A stretch of 64,000 nt of DNA. It comes from an uncultured Pseudomonadales bacterium (lineage in GTDB: Bacteria > Pseudomonadota > Gammaproteobacteria > Pseudomonadales > Azotimanducaceae). Positions within the stretch are counted from its first letter, which is position 1. Every line of letters starts with the position of its first letter. A model generated the notes under the pieces. It searched no databases. It saw only the letters and a program-made list of their open reading frames with translations, and was not told the origin of the DNA. A program made the translations under genes and the position numbers. The stretch spans positions 2,170,001-2,234,000 of the forward strand of contig OY282379.1 of the NCBI GenBank assembly GCA_958295875.1. The letters run 5' to 3'. Shown piece after piece: positions 1 through 8,444 of this stretch.

Positions 1-508
1 CGCCGGGCGGACGACGGCGCACGCCGTCTTCGGCGTCACGTCCCTGGGGCCGGAGCGGGCAGGCCCGGCGGAGCTCCTCGCCCTCAACCGCGGCCACTGG
101 GAAATCGAGAACCGCCTCCACCACGACCGCGACTTCACCTATGACGAGGACCGATGCCGCGCCAAGCGCAGGCGCCTGCCCCGCAACCTGGCCTGCCTGA
201 CCAACGCCGCCATCTCCATCGTCCGGCTCAACGGGCGCTTCAGCCACCTGCCCCAAGCCAACCGCCACTGCGCCGCCCGGCAGGGCGAGGCCCTGCGCGA
301 GGTGGTCGGAACCCCTCCCCGGCGCTGAAGCCCCTCCCCCGGCGCCCTCCCGCGCCCGGGGGCCGCCCAGATGCGCCAATCCGAGGAAAAACGCCCCAAA
401 ACCCATCGCGCCAGCCTCGAAGAAACCTCCGGAAACCCGAACGCGCGCGCCAACTCCCCCATCGCAGCGCGGCGCGGAAAACGAAGCCCCGACTTTAGGA
501 TGGCCCTG
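1..508 (+). mobile_element. Right-hand part of an ISAs1-family insertion sequence
   Basis: The left edge of the window cuts an insertion sequence whose transposase C-terminus is encoded at 2-328. After the stop codon a GC-rich, non-coding stretch runs to a candidate terminus at about 490-508, GACTTTAGGATGGCCCTG, which resembles the AT-rich-to-CAGGGC-type ends I associate with this family. The left end lies outside the window, so neither the terminal inverted repeats nor a target-site duplication can be confirmed. The transposase assignment is firm; the exact right boundary is inference. Confidence 0.6.
2..328 (+). CDS. ISAs1-family transposase, C-terminal fragment
   Basis: This is the last 108 codons of a DDE transposase that is open at the left window edge. 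The diagnostic C-terminal signature is present: RGHWEIENRLHH followed by DRDFTYDEDRCR. Its Glu in WEIEN is expected to be the third acidic residue of the DDE triad, and the YDEDRCR segment is conserved in the family. The arginine-rich helix that follows and LTNAAISIVRLNG are also typical of ISAs1 transposases. Whether the full element is intact cannot be judged because the first two catalytic acids lie outside the window. Confidence 0.85.
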   Translation, partial: AGRTTAHAVFGVTSLGPERAGPAELLALNRGHWEIENRLHHDRDFTYDEDRCRAKRRRLPRNLACLTNAAISIVRLNGRFSHLPQANRHCAARQGEALREVVGTPPRR

Positions 509-615
509 GCTGAGCCCGAACAGCAGGTTGCGTCATCGCCGCGGGGTGGGCACACTCACCGAGCGCCTTTGCTCGCTGTAAGCGAGCGTCATCATCCAGC
601 TCAAAGGGAGGAGCA

Positions 616-1383
616 ATGGAGTTCTGCAAGGTCGACAAAGCCGATCACATCATGACCGTCACCCTGAACCGGCCGGAGCGCCTGAATGCGCTGCATCCGC
701 CCGCCAACGCGGAACTCGGCGAGGTATTCGACGACTATGCGCAGGATGCGGACATGTGGGTGGCCATCATCACCGGCGCCGGGCGCGGCTTCAGCGCGGG
801 GAACGACCTGCGCTATCAAGCCGAGGGCGGCAAGCGCACGCCGATGCCGCGCGGCTTTGGCGGCCTAACCTCGCGGTTCGACCTCGAGAAGCCCGTCATC
901 GCTGCGGTGAACGGCGTGGCGATGGGCGGCGGCTTCGAGATTGCGTTGGCTTGCGACATCATCCTCGCCTCGGAAAACGCCATCTTCGCGTTGCCGGAGC
1001 CGAAGGTGGGCCTCGCGGCCCTCGCCGGCGGCCTGCAGCGCCTGCCGCGTCAGATTGGCTCCAAGCGGGCGCTCGGCATGATCCTCACTGGTCGCCATGT
1101 GCCGGCGCAGGAAGGCTACGACTTGGGGTTCGTCAACGCGGTGGTGCCGGCCGACGAACTCATGGCCGAAACGCGCAAGTGGGCGGGGTGGATTCTGGAG
1201 TGTGCGCCGCTTTCCATCCGCGCCAGCAAAGACGTCGTCTATCGCAGCTTGAGCATGGCATCGCTGCAGGAATCCATGGAGGTTCCGTACGATTCGGTGC
1301 GCACGCTGTCGCAAAGCGAAGACTTCGTGGAGGGGCCGAAGGCGTTCGCGGAGAAGCGGCCACCGAACTGGCAGGGTCGCTAA
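616..1383 (+). CDS. Enoyl-CoA hydratase/isomerase (crotonase) family protein
   Basis: A 255-residue crotonase-fold protein of normal family length. The start is supported by a strong GGGAGGAG ribosome-binding site at 606-613. The oxyanion-hole segments are present: FSAGNDL near residue 60 and GVAMGGGFE near 100-108. Both acidic residues used by true enoyl-CoA hydratases are kept 20 residues apart (E108 in GGGFE and E128 in LPE), matching the spacing of E144/E164 in rat mitochondrial hydratase. It could therefore hydrate 2-enoyl-CoA thioesters in the cytoplasm, but the acyl substrate cannot be read from the sequence. It faces the LLM oxidoreductase gene convergently and has no obvious operon partner. 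Confidence 0.88.
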   Translation: MEFCKVDKADHIMTVTLNRPERLNALHPPANAELGEVFDDYAQDADMWVAIITGAGRGFSAGNDLRYQAEGGKRTPMPRGFGGLTSRFDLEKPVIAAVNGVAMGGGFEIALACDIILASENAIFALPEPKVGLAALAGGLQRLPRQIGSKRALGMILTGRHVPAQEGYDLGFVNAVVPADELMAETRKWAGWILECAPLSIRASKDVVYRSLSMASLQESMEVPYDSVRTLSQSEDFVEGPKAFAEKRPPNWQGR

Positions 1384-1446
1384 CGCCGCCGTCTCTGGTG
1401 CCATTCGCCGCCCGCTAGCCGGGTTGGCCTGCGGCCTGCGCCCGGT

Positions 1447-2253
1447 TCAGCCAGACAGCCCCGCCAGCGCGTCCAGCCGACGCGCGAAGTCGTCCGCGTC
1501 GGCGTAGCGTCCGCCATGCACGAAGCGGTTGGCGCCTGCGGCCTCGTAGGCGGCCAAGGTGTCTCGCGCTTGGCCGGGGTCGTTGAGCGGCAACCCACCC
1601 ATCACGGTGGCGGCACCGGGCTGGCGCCCCGCTTCGGCGCAGAACCCCGCATACGTCGCCAAGTGCTTGGCCAGCTTGTCTGGGCGCAGCCCCATCGGCA
1701 GCCAACCGTCGCCGTAGCGAGCGGCGCGGCGCAGGGCGTGGGGCGGCCCGCCGCCGATCAGCACTGGCGGCTTGGCCGGGCGGGGCCGGAACAGGAACCG
1801 TTGCCCGTTGTGCTCCACCTCGTCGTTGGCGAAGCAGCGGTTCAGCAAGTTGAGCGTGGCGTCTGAGAGCGCTCCCCGTTGCGAGCGCGGCACGCCCAAA
1901 GCGCGGAACTCAGGCTGCATCCAGCCGATGCCAGCGCCGACGATCAAGCGCTCGCCGGAAAGCTCCTGCAAGGATGCGATCTGCTTCACCGTCGGCAGCG
2001 CCGGGCGGTACGGCAGCACCAGCACGCCAACGCCCAATCTCACGCGCTGCGTCGCGCCGGCGAGCCATGCCAAGGCGATGAGGGGATCCACGTAGCGCCC
2101 GCCGGAGCCTTCGGCGTCATCCGGTGGGATGGCGATGTGGTCCACCACCCAGATGGATTCCACGCCGGTCGCCTCGGCCAGCGCCGCGCAGCGCGCCAAG
2201 GTTGCCGGGGTGGACTGCTCACCCATGTTGCGCAGAGTTACGCCGATGTGCAT
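1447..2253 (-). CDS. LLM-class (luciferase-like) F420/FMN oxidoreductase
   Basis: A 268-residue TIM-barrel protein of the bacterial luciferase-like monooxygenase superfamily, in the subgroup often called F420-dependent Rv2161c-type. Family landmarks are the N-terminal WVVDHIAIP strand, YVDPLIALAWLAGAT near residue 55, RLGVGVLVLPYRPALPTVKQ near 72-92, the GERLIVGAGIGW motif near 103-113, and PVLIGGGPPHALRRAARYGDGW near 165-186. Such enzymes use reduced F420 or FMN to oxidise or reduce small molecules; cofactor and substrate are not decidable here. It is divergent from the membrane gene at 2402 across about 150 bases that should hold both promoters. Confidence 0.85.
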   Translation of the reverse strand: MHIGVTLRNMGEQSTPATLARCAALAEATGVESIWVVDHIAIPPDDAEGSGGRYVDPLIALAWLAGATQRVRLGVGVLVLPYRPALPTVKQIASLQELSGERLIVGAGIGWMQPEFRALGVPRSQRGALSDATLNLLNRCFANDEVEHNGQRFLFRPRPAKPPVLIGGGPPHALRRAARYGDGWLPMGLRPDKLAKHLATYAGFCAEAGRQPGAATVMGGLPLNDPGQARDTLAAYEAAGANRFVHGGRYADADDFARRLDALAGLSG

Positions 2254-2401
2254 TGGATGCCTCCAAATGGTTGTCGCGGCAAGGCTGGACGCGGCAGGTC
2301 GCCCGCGCCGGAAATGGGCAACGGCCCCTCAAGCCATGCTATTGCGGGCCGGCGCGTCGCGGCAAGGCGGGCGCTGTGCGGACGCGCCGTACAATCTCCT
2401 G

Positions 2402-2998
2402 ATGCCGCGGGCAAGGGTCATTGCCGTCAACGTCCTCGCCTTCGTCGGCGGTTTCGTCATCATGTCCCTCGAGTTGCTCGGTGGCCGCGCCTTGGCGCCT
2501 TGGTTCGGCGCCAGCGTCTATGTTTGGGGCAGCGTCATCGCCGTGTTCATGCTGGCGCTGTCGGGTGGCTATCTGCTCGGCGGGCGACTGTCGTTGCGGC
2601 GGCCGACCCTCGGCAAGCTCGGCGTAGCGTTTCTCGTCGGCGCCGCGTTCCTGTATCCCCTCGCCCATGCCGCGGAACCCACCATGGCTTGGATATTCGA
2701 GCGCATTGAAGACCCACGCTATGGGTCGCTCGTCGCGGCGCTTGCGCTCTTTGGCGCGCCCACCGTGGCGTTGGGTGTGATTTCGCCGTACGCGGTGCGG
2801 CTTTTGGTCGATGCGGTGGAAGCCTCCGGCAAGGTGGCCGGCACCCTGTACTTCGTCTCCACCTTGGGTAGCGCGGTGGGCACGCTGGCCACGTCGTTCT
2901 ACTTCGTGTTGTGGTTCGAGACGAACGCCATCCTCACGGGGTTGGCCCTCGCCTTGCTCGGCGGCGCCGCGATCGCGTTTGTTGCGGGGCGCAGCTAG
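2402..2998 (+). CDS. Membrane protein matching the N-terminal half of fused transmembrane/spermidine-synthase proteins
   Basis: 198 residues, with about six hydrophobic helices and two typical motifs, IMSLELLGGRALAPWFG near 20-36 and FGAPTVALGVISPYAVRLL near 118-136. This pattern is the membrane portion of so-called fused MFS/spermidine synthase proteins. The start at 2402 was chosen because upstream in-frame sequence does not look like this family. The matching soluble half is encoded 1 kb downstream at about 4076-4989, and the intervening DNA carries a toxin-antitoxin pair on the other strand. Translation stops (TAG TGA) immediately after the last helix. Either the two parts were always separate neighbouring genes, or an insertion split one gene. 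Confidence 0.75.
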   Translation: MPRARVIAVNVLAFVGGFVIMSLELLGGRALAPWFGASVYVWGSVIAVFMLALSGGYLLGGRLSLRRPTLGKLGVAFLVGAAFLYPLAHAAEPTMAWIFERIEDPRYGSLVAALALFGAPTVALGVISPYAVRLLVDAVEASGKVAGTLYFVSTLGSAVGTLATSFYFVLWFETNAILTGLALALLGGAAIAFVAGRS

Positions 2999-3042
2999 TG
3001 AGCTTGCGCCGCCGCCGGCACTTGAGCCTGTCCTCGCATTCG

Positions 3043-3549
3043 TCAAGTCGAAGCCAGACGGCGTTCGTCGTCGATCAATAGAACGCGGCTGGGCAGGCGG
3101 TCCCCCCAGCGCCATAACACGAGATTTTGATCCTCCGGCCCCGTGCCTTGCGCAAAACTGGACATGCGCATGCCGACATATCCGGCTGCAATTAGCCGAT
3201 CCGCCAACTTTTGCGACGCGGGAATAGTGCCGTCCAGCATTTCCCTTTCCCAGTTGGGGCACACTAGGTCCTCGTCGGTCACGCCGAACGCCTTTCTCTT
3301 GGACATGTCCAGTGCGTCAAAGACTAGCTCCGCATCCACCTCATAGGCGCATAGCAAGATGGGTTGCATGGGCTGCCGCAGGGGGCTGACTTCCCGCACC
3401 GCGGTCATGGGAGACAAGGATGTGTAGAGGGCGGGGACGTCGACGCGGTTGAATCGACCACCGTGACGGCGCGCACCTTCGCCTGATGTTGGCGGCCAAG
3501 ACCAGCGCGGATTGTGTGCACGATAGACGATGCCTTGAAACTGCACCAA
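3043..3549 (-). CDS. RES-domain toxin of a RES/Xre toxin-antitoxin pair
   Basis: A 168-residue RES-family protein. The expected landmarks are visible: IVYRAHNP near the start, GGRFNRVDVPALYTS near residues 31-45, the Glu in AVREV, and a late VLWRWGDRLPS segment. RES toxins such as MbcT-type enzymes deplete NAD in the cytoplasm when freed from the antitoxin; that activity is family knowledge, not shown here. The gene lies 12 bases downstream of its antitoxin gene in the usual antitoxin-first order. All key regions look intact, so this module may be functional. It sits on the opposite strand between two pieces of a spermidine-synthase-like locus, which suggests recent insertion. Confidence 0.85.
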   Translation of the reverse strand: MVQFQGIVYRAHNPRWSWPPTSGEGARRHGGRFNRVDVPALYTSLSPMTAVREVSPLRQPMQPILLCAYEVDAELVFDALDMSKRKAFGVTDEDLVCPNWEREMLDGTIPASQKLADRLIAAGYVGMRMSSFAQGTGPEDQNLVLWRWGDRLPSRVLLIDDERRLAST

Positions 3550-3561
3550 GCGGTTGCTTTG

Positions 3562-3921
3562 TCAGGCGTATCCGCCCGCCATGACTCGGTCGAGATGAGC
3601 GTGGACATGCTCGGCGTCGCCCTCCCGCACGAGCTGATGAGGGGTCTTGCCGGCGAAACCCGGCAACGTTTCCGACCGGAACCAAGCGTAGGCCACGAGA
3701 GGCGGTACGCCGCTGTAAGACTCCACGCGATGCAGTATCTCCACCATTTCTCGAAGCCGGGTTTGGGTTTTTCGGCCGTGAATCCGCGAGGTCCGCGTAA
3801 GGGCGTCTCGACTAAGGCCCAAAGTGCTCGCGATTTCCGCCTTGGTCGTCCGCAACTCACCGGCAATGAGGCCAGGCGAAAAAGCCTTGCTGCCTTTGTC
3901 AACGAGTTCTTGAAGCTGCAT
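3562..3921 (-). CDS. Xre/MbcA/ParS-type antitoxin of the RES toxin
   Basis: 119 residues. The N-terminal half has a helix-turn-helix-like stretch (TKAEIASTLGLSRDALTR, about 26-43). The C-terminal half is the toxin-binding domain of MbcA/ParS/Xre antitoxins: VAYAWFRSETLPGFAGKTP near 77-93, then HQLVREGDAEHVHAHLDRVMAGGYA to the end. It should neutralise the downstream RES toxin and repress their joint promoter. The ATG at 3921 was chosen because homology starts there; the longer frame reads into a DUF433-like remnant. The 12-base gap to the toxin start supports co-transcription. Confidence 0.85.
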   Translation of the reverse strand: MQLQELVDKGSKAFSPGLIAGELRTTKAEIASTLGLSRDALTRTSRIHGRKTQTRLREMVEILHRVESYSGVPPLVAYAWFRSETLPGFAGKTPHQLVREGDAEHVHAHLDRVMAGGYA

Positions 3922-3971
3922 CAGCACGCCCCGATTCTGAAACCACAGTTTCCTATTCTGCCCCGAAACAG

Positions 3972-4076
3972 GGGACATGCATAATGCCCCAAATCGATCA
4001 TGTGGGTGGCAGTGGCGGCGACCAACTCGACGATGATGCGGGTGCCGACAATACAAGGCTTGCCCGCCGGCCCGCA
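3972..4076 (-). pseudogene. DUF433 (VapB45-like) antitoxin remnant
   Basis: Read on the minus strand, this stretch encodes CGPAGKPCIVGTRIIVELVAA, the characteristic GKPxIxGTRIxVE core of DUF433 proteins, which act as antitoxins in some toxin-antitoxin pairs. Only this core is recognisable: the sequence then degenerates and runs into the RES/Xre module. It overlaps the 5' end of the spermidine-synthase-like frame on the plus strand, so it probably marks the right-hand edge of the inserted DNA. The match is by pattern only and short. Confidence 0.4.
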
Positions 4077-4989
4077 CCGAGGCCTCGGTGTCCGGCGCGT
4101 TCGAAACGCGCTGGCCGTGGCTCTTGCCGTGGCGGCCATCCTCGCGCCGGGGGTCGGCGCGGAGGTTATCCACGAGGAGCGTTCGCTCTACCAGAACGTG
4201 TTGGTCACGCGCAAAGACTCCCGCGTTTGCCTGCAGTTTCGGCAGCGTGGCGAACGGCACTACCAGTCCTGCATGGATGAGCGGCGGCCGCGTCACATGG
4301 TGCTCAGCTACACCCGCATGATGATGGGGGCGCTGCTGTTGATGCCGAACCCAGACAGCATCTTGGTCGTTGGCTTGGGCGGCGGCACGCTGCCGACGGC
4401 CCTTGCCGAACTACTGCCGGCGGCGGGCATCGATGTGGTGGAGATCGATGCCGCGGTCGCTGCGGTGGCCGAGCGCTTTTTCGGCTTCGAGCCGAGCCCG
4501 AACATGCGGGTGGTGGTGCAGGATGCGCGCGTCTTCACCCGCCGCGCCGCCAGCCGAGCGGAACGCTACGATCTCATCCTGCTCGATGCGTTCCACGCAG
4601 AGTACATCCCCGAGCACCTGATGACCGTGGAGTACTTTGAGGAGATCCGCGCGCTGCTGTCGCCGCGCGGCGTGGTGGCCGCCAACACCTTCAAGGAGAG
4701 TGGCCTGTACGACCATGAGTCCGAGACTTACTACCGAGCCTTTGGCCCGTTCATCAACTTCACCACGGGGTTGAGCTTGAACCGGGTGGTCTTCGCGTCC
4801 GTTGCGCCGCTGCCGGACGACGCCCAACTCAAGGCGGCCGCGCGGCAATGGCGCTCGAAGCTGCACCGCTACGGCGTTCGCGTCGCGACCTATCCGGGCG
4901 AGTTCAGCCGCAAGCAAAACTGGGATCGAAGCAAGCGCCCATTGACCGATCAGTACCATCCCGCAAACTTGCTGCGTGGCGCGGAATAG
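4000..4989 (+). CDS. Spermidine-synthase-like methyltransferase-fold protein with N-terminal signal or anchor segment
   Basis: The homologous part starts near residue 30 with a hydrophobic signal-like stretch (NALAVALAVAAILAPGVGA), followed by EVIHEERSLYQNVLVTRK, the usual opening of the SpeE-like half of fused membrane proteins. The nucleotide-binding GLGGGTLP near 127 and VVEIDAAV near 147 form the Rossmann core. LLDAFHAEYIPEHL near 196 replaces the catalytic Asp-Ser-Thr-Asp loop of genuine polyamine synthases, so aminopropyl transfer is doubtful. The first 25-30 codons overlap the DUF433 remnant and are probably not native, so the true start is uncertain (ATG at 4000 or 4033, or an internal codon). 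Probably once co-expressed with the membrane gene at 2402. Confidence 0.7.
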   Translation: MWVAVAATNSTMMRVPTIQGLPAGPHRGLGVRRVRNALAVALAVAAILAPGVGAEVIHEERSLYQNVLVTRKDSRVCLQFRQRGERHYQSCMDERRPRHMVLSYTRMMMGALLLMPNPDSILVVGLGGGTLPTALAELLPAAGIDVVEIDAAVAAVAERFFGFEPSPNMRVVVQDARVFTRRAASRAERYDLILLDAFHAEYIPEHLMTVEYFEEIRALLSPRGVVAANTFKESGLYDHESETYYRAFGPFINFTTGLSLNRVVFASVAPLPDDAQLKAAARQWRSKLHRYGVRVATYPGEFSRKQNWDRSKRPLTDQYHPANLLRGAE

Positions 4990-5008
4990 CCGAGGAGGCG
5001 GATTGCCG

Positions 5009-6595
5009 ATGTTGAACTGGAACGAGTTCCCCTATCCATCGCGGCGCGCCCCGGTGTTCGCGGGCAACGTGGTGGCCACTTCGCAACCGCTGGCGGCGGC
5101 GGCCGGCATCGACGCCATGCGGCGTGGCGGCAACGCCATCGACGCGGCCCTCGCAACGGCCATCGCGCTCACCGTGGTGGAGCCGAACATGAACGGCCTC
5201 GGCAGCGATGCCTTCGCCATCGTGTGGGACGGTGCCAGTTTGCATGGTCTCAACGCATCGGGCCACGCGCCCGCCGCTTGGGCGCCGGAGCGCTTCGCCG
5301 GGCGGGACGCAATGCCCACCCAAGGCTGGGACGCGGTGACCGTTCCCGGCGCCGTGAGCGCTTGGGTGGCGCTCTCCGAGCGGTTCGGCGCGTTGCCCTT
5401 TGAGGCGCTGTTTGAACGTGCCATTGGCTATGCCGAAGATGGCTTTCAGGTGGGCCACATCACGGCGCGCCACTGGCGCATGGCGCTCGATGTCTATGCC
5501 GGCTTCCCGAACTTCCTCAAACATTTCGCGCCGGCGGGGCGAGCGCCGCAGCCGGGCGAGCGCGTGCGGCTGCCGGCAACGGCGCGCTCACTGGCGCAGA
5601 TTGCGGAGAGCCGCGGCGAAGCCTTCTACCGCGGCGCCTTGGCCGAGGCCATCGCCGGGGACGCCGCGGCGCAGGGAGGCGCCATGACGCTGCAAGACCT
5701 TGCCAGCCACGCACCGGAGTGGGTCACGCCCAGCGCCCAGGATTACCGCGCCGTCACGCTCCATGAGATCCCCCCCAACGGCCAAGGCTTGGCCGCGCAG
5801 ATCGCCTTGGCGTTGCTCGCCCACTTCGACCTGCCGGCGCTGGCGCCGAATGGCGTCGAGGCGGTGCATCTGCAAGTTGAGGCGATGAAGATCGCCATCC
5901 GCGCCGCCTTCGACCACTTTGCCGAGCCGCGCGCCATGCAGCGCTCCGTGGCGGAACTCTTGGACCCGGCCTCCGTCGCCCGCGCCGCCGGCACCATCGG
6001 CGCCACCGCGGCGCCCACGCCGCCGGTCGCGCTGCCGGTGAGCCAAGACACCGTGTATCTCACCGCGGCGGACGCGGCCGGCAGAATGGTGAGCTTCATT
6101 CAGTCCAACTACATGGGGTTCGGCTCCGGCATCGTGGTGGCAGACACCGGCATTGCCCTGCAGAACCGGGGGCGCGGCTTTACATTGGAACCTGGCCATC
6201 CGAATCAAGTCGGCGGCGGCAAGCGTCCATACCACACCATCATCCCTGGCTTCGTCACCGAGGCCGGCGCCCCGCGCATGAGCTTCGGCGTGATGGGCGG
6301 GCACATGCAGCATCAGGGGCATGTGCAGATGATCCACCGCATCTTCGATTTGGGCGAAAATCCGCAAGCGGCGTCCGACGCGCCGCGTTGGCAGGTGCTG
6401 CCGGACTTCAGCTTGGCGTTCGAGACGGGCTTTCCACAGCGCGTTGCGGCGGCCTTAGCCGAGCGCGGTCACCAAGTCGCGGCCCCAGACGCAGCGCCAG
6501 AGCGCTTTGGCGGCGCCCAGCTGATCTATCGGATGGCCGATGGCTACTGCGCCGCGTCGGACCACCGCAAGGAAGGCATGGCCGCCGGGTTCTGA
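5009..6595 (+). CDS. ggt: Gamma-glutamyltransferase family protein
   Basis: 528 residues, the usual length for an Ntn-hydrolase gamma-glutamyltransferase precursor. The N-terminal MRRGGNAIDAALATAIALTVVEP near 37-59 is a family hallmark. The expected autocleavage site and nucleophile is T348 in SQDTVYLTAAD; downstream, MGFGSGIVVADTGIALQNRG and FGVMGGHMQHQGHVQ complete the small-subunit pattern. No signal peptide is visible, so it may be cytoplasmic, as in many such paralogues. The family transfers or hydrolyses gamma-glutamyl groups; the natural substrate is open. The ATG at 5009 was preferred because GAGGAGG sits at 4992-4998; an in-frame ATG at 4976 would overlap the preceding gene. Confidence 0.87.
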   Translation: MLNWNEFPYPSRRAPVFAGNVVATSQPLAAAAGIDAMRRGGNAIDAALATAIALTVVEPNMNGLGSDAFAIVWDGASLHGLNASGHAPAAWAPERFAGRDAMPTQGWDAVTVPGAVSAWVALSERFGALPFEALFERAIGYAEDGFQVGHITARHWRMALDVYAGFPNFLKHFAPAGRAPQPGERVRLPATARSLAQIAESRGEAFYRGALAEAIAGDAAAQGGAMTLQDLASHAPEWVTPSAQDYRAVTLHEIPPNGQGLAAQIALALLAHFDLPALAPNGVEAVHLQVEAMKIAIRAAFDHFAEPRAMQRSVAELLDPASVARAAGTIGATAAPTPPVALPVSQDTVYLTAADAAGRMVSFIQSNYMGFGSGIVVADTGIALQNRGRGFTLEPGHPNQVGGGKRPYHTIIPGFVTEAGAPRMSFGVMGGHMQHQGHVQMIHRIFDLGENPQAASDAPRWQVLPDFSLAFETGFPQRVAAALAERGHQVAAPDAAPERFGGAQLIYRMADGYCAASDHRKEGMAAGF

Positions 6596-6650
6596 GTGGC
6601 GCGGCGGCGTCTCCGCGCCGGCACGCGCCGCCGCTCGCAGTTGCGCCGCC

Positions 6651-7079
6651 TTACTCCGCGTCAAGCGTGAGCGAAGCCGAGTTCATGCAGAAGCGCAGGC
6701 CGGTTGGCGCCGGGCCATCGGGAAAGACGTGGCCGAGATGCGCGTCGCAGGCGGCGCACAGCACTTCGACGCGGCGCATGAACATGGAGTTGTCCTCCCG
6801 CGTGGCCACCAACTCTGGCGCGATGGGCTGGTAGAAGCTCGGCCAGCCAGAGCCAGAGTCGTACTTGGTGTTGGAGTGGAAGAGCGGCGCGTCGCAACAC
6901 TTGCAGTTGTAGGTGCCCTCGGCCTTCGTATCCCAATAGACGCCCGTGAAGGCCGGCTCGGTGCCGCCTTGCCGCGTGACTTGGAACTCCTCCGGCGTCA
7001 ATTGCGCCCGCCACTCGGCGTCAGTCTTCTCGACGCGCTCTGCGGCGCTGGCCACGGCCGCTGTTTCACCCTTGCCCAT
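6651..7079 (-). CDS. msrB: Peptide-methionine (R)-S-oxide reductase MsrB
   Basis: 142 residues from the ATG at 7079; a longer frame to 7115 adds residues outside the domain. MsrB reduces the R epimer of methionine sulfoxide in proteins. Two zinc-binding CxxC pairs are present (CKCC and [12 protein letters not shown]), as is the substrate-binding [12 protein letters not shown] stretch and the catalytic Cys in RFCMNSASL near the C-terminus. No signal peptide, so cytoplasmic. The gene is divergent from alaA with about 110 bases between the starts and converges on the gamma-glutamyltransferase gene. Identification is firm. Confidence 0.95.
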   Translation of the reverse strand: MGKGETAAVASAAERVEKTDAEWRAQLTPEEFQVTRQGGTEPAFTGVYWDTKAEGTYNCKCCDAPLFHSNTKYDSGSGWPSFYQPIAPELVATREDNSMFMRRVEVLCAACDAHLGHVFPDGPAPTGLRFCMNSASLTLDAE

Positions 7080-7187
7080 CAACCCGCTCCTCACTGTTAC
7101 ACTGCGTCGTCCCACGCTTCACGCGGATTCTACGCAGGCGCCATCACCGTGCAAGGCATTGAAGCAGTCGCCACCGTCGCCGAAATC

Positions 7188-8417
7188 ATGCCCACCCTGC
7201 GGCGGCAGTTCACCAAGTCCAACAAACTGGAAAAGGTCTGTTACGACATACGCGGCCCGGTGCCTGCCGAGGCGCACCGCTTGGAGGAGGAAGGGCACCG
7301 CATCCTGAAGCTCCACATCGGCAATCCGGCGCCGTTCGATTTCGAGACGCCGGAAGAGATCATGCGGGATGTGGTCCACAACCTGCCGGCGAGCCAAGGC
7401 TACGCGCACTCCAAGGGGCTTTACTCGGCGCGCAAGGCCGTCATGCAGCATTGCCAACGGCTCGACATTCGCGGTGTGGACGTGGATGACGTGTACATCG
7501 GCAACGGCGTCAGCGAACTCATCGTCATGGCGGTGCAGGCGCTGCTGGACAACGGCGACGAAGTGCTCTTGCCAGCGCCGGACTATCCGTTGTGGACGGC
7601 TGCCGTGCGCATGGCCGGGGGCGTGCCGCGGCACTATCGCTGCGACGAAGGCGCCGGTTGGATGCCAGATTTAGACCACCTGCGGTCGCTCACCACCGGC
7701 CGCAGCAAGGCGTTGGTGCTCATCAACCCGAACAACCCCACTGGCGCTGTTTACGACCGCGCTTGCATCGAGGAGATCGTGCGCTGGGCGGAACGGGAAG
7801 ACCTCATCGTTTTTGCGGACGAGATTTACGCCAAGGTGCTTTACGACGGCGCCGAATACGTGCCGGCCGCCTCCATCCCCGCGGACGTGTTGACCGTCAC
7901 CTTCGATGGCCTCTCCAAGGCGTATCGGGCGGCCGGCTTCCGCACCGGCTGGATGGTGGTGAGTGGCGCCAAGCATCGCGCCACGGATTACATTGAAGGG
8001 CTGGATGTGCTGGCCTCCATGCGCCTGTGCGCGAATGTGCCGGCGCAGCACGCCATCCAAACGGCGCTGGGCGGCACCCAAAGCATCGAGGGCTTGGTAT
8101 CGCAGGGCGGGCGCCTGTGCGAACAGCGCAACCTCGCCCATGCGCTGTTGGAAGACATCGAAGGGGTGAGTTGCGTGAAGCCGCGAGGGGCGATGTACCT
8201 CTTTCCGCGGCTGGACGTGAAGCGCTTCGGCATCCTCGACGACGAGCGGTTCGCCTTGGAGCTCTTGCGGCAAGAGAAGATTCTCATCGTGCAGGGCACC
8301 GGCTTCAACTGGCCCGAGCCAGACCACATCCGCCTCGTGTTCTTGCCCCACGCGGAAGATTTGACGGAAGGCATCGGACGGCTGCGCCGGTTCTTGGAGA
8401 TGCGCCGTCAGTATTGA
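7188..8417 (+). CDS. alaA: Glutamate-pyruvate aminotransferase AlaA
   Basis: 409 residues against about 405 for E. coli AlaA, with near-continuous agreement to that sequence from memory: KLEKVCYDIRGPV near 13, LHIGNPAPF near 42, VYIGNGVSELIV near 102, INPNNPTGAVY near 179, DEIYAKVLYD near 211, and RLCANVPAQHAIQTALGG later. K244 in FDGLSKAYR should carry the PLP cofactor and D211 should bind its ring nitrogen. It makes alanine from pyruvate using glutamate in the cytoplasm. The ATG at 7188 gives an N-terminus close to family length; a GTG at 7149 is an alternative. Confidence 0.95.
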   Translation: MPTLRRQFTKSNKLEKVCYDIRGPVPAEAHRLEEEGHRILKLHIGNPAPFDFETPEEIMRDVVHNLPASQGYAHSKGLYSARKAVMQHCQRLDIRGVDVDDVYIGNGVSELIVMAVQALLDNGDEVLLPAPDYPLWTAAVRMAGGVPRHYRCDEGAGWMPDLDHLRSLTTGRSKALVLINPNNPTGAVYDRACIEEIVRWAEREDLIVFADEIYAKVLYDGAEYVPAASIPADVLTVTFDGLSKAYRAAGFRTGWMVVSGAKHRATDYIEGLDVLASMRLCANVPAQHAIQTALGGTQSIEGLVSQGGRLCEQRNLAHALLEDIEGVSCVKPRGAMYLFPRLDVKRFGILDDERFALELLRQEKILIVQGTGFNWPEPDHIRLVFLPHAEDLTEGIGRLRRFLEMRRQY

Positions 8418-8444
8418 GCGCGGTTGCCCGCGAGCCGTTCGCCT

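Noticed and set aside
4000..4989. Genuine spermidine synthase
   Set aside because: The loop with the catalytic Asp residues is replaced by LLDAFHAEYIP, and a signal-like N-terminus is present.
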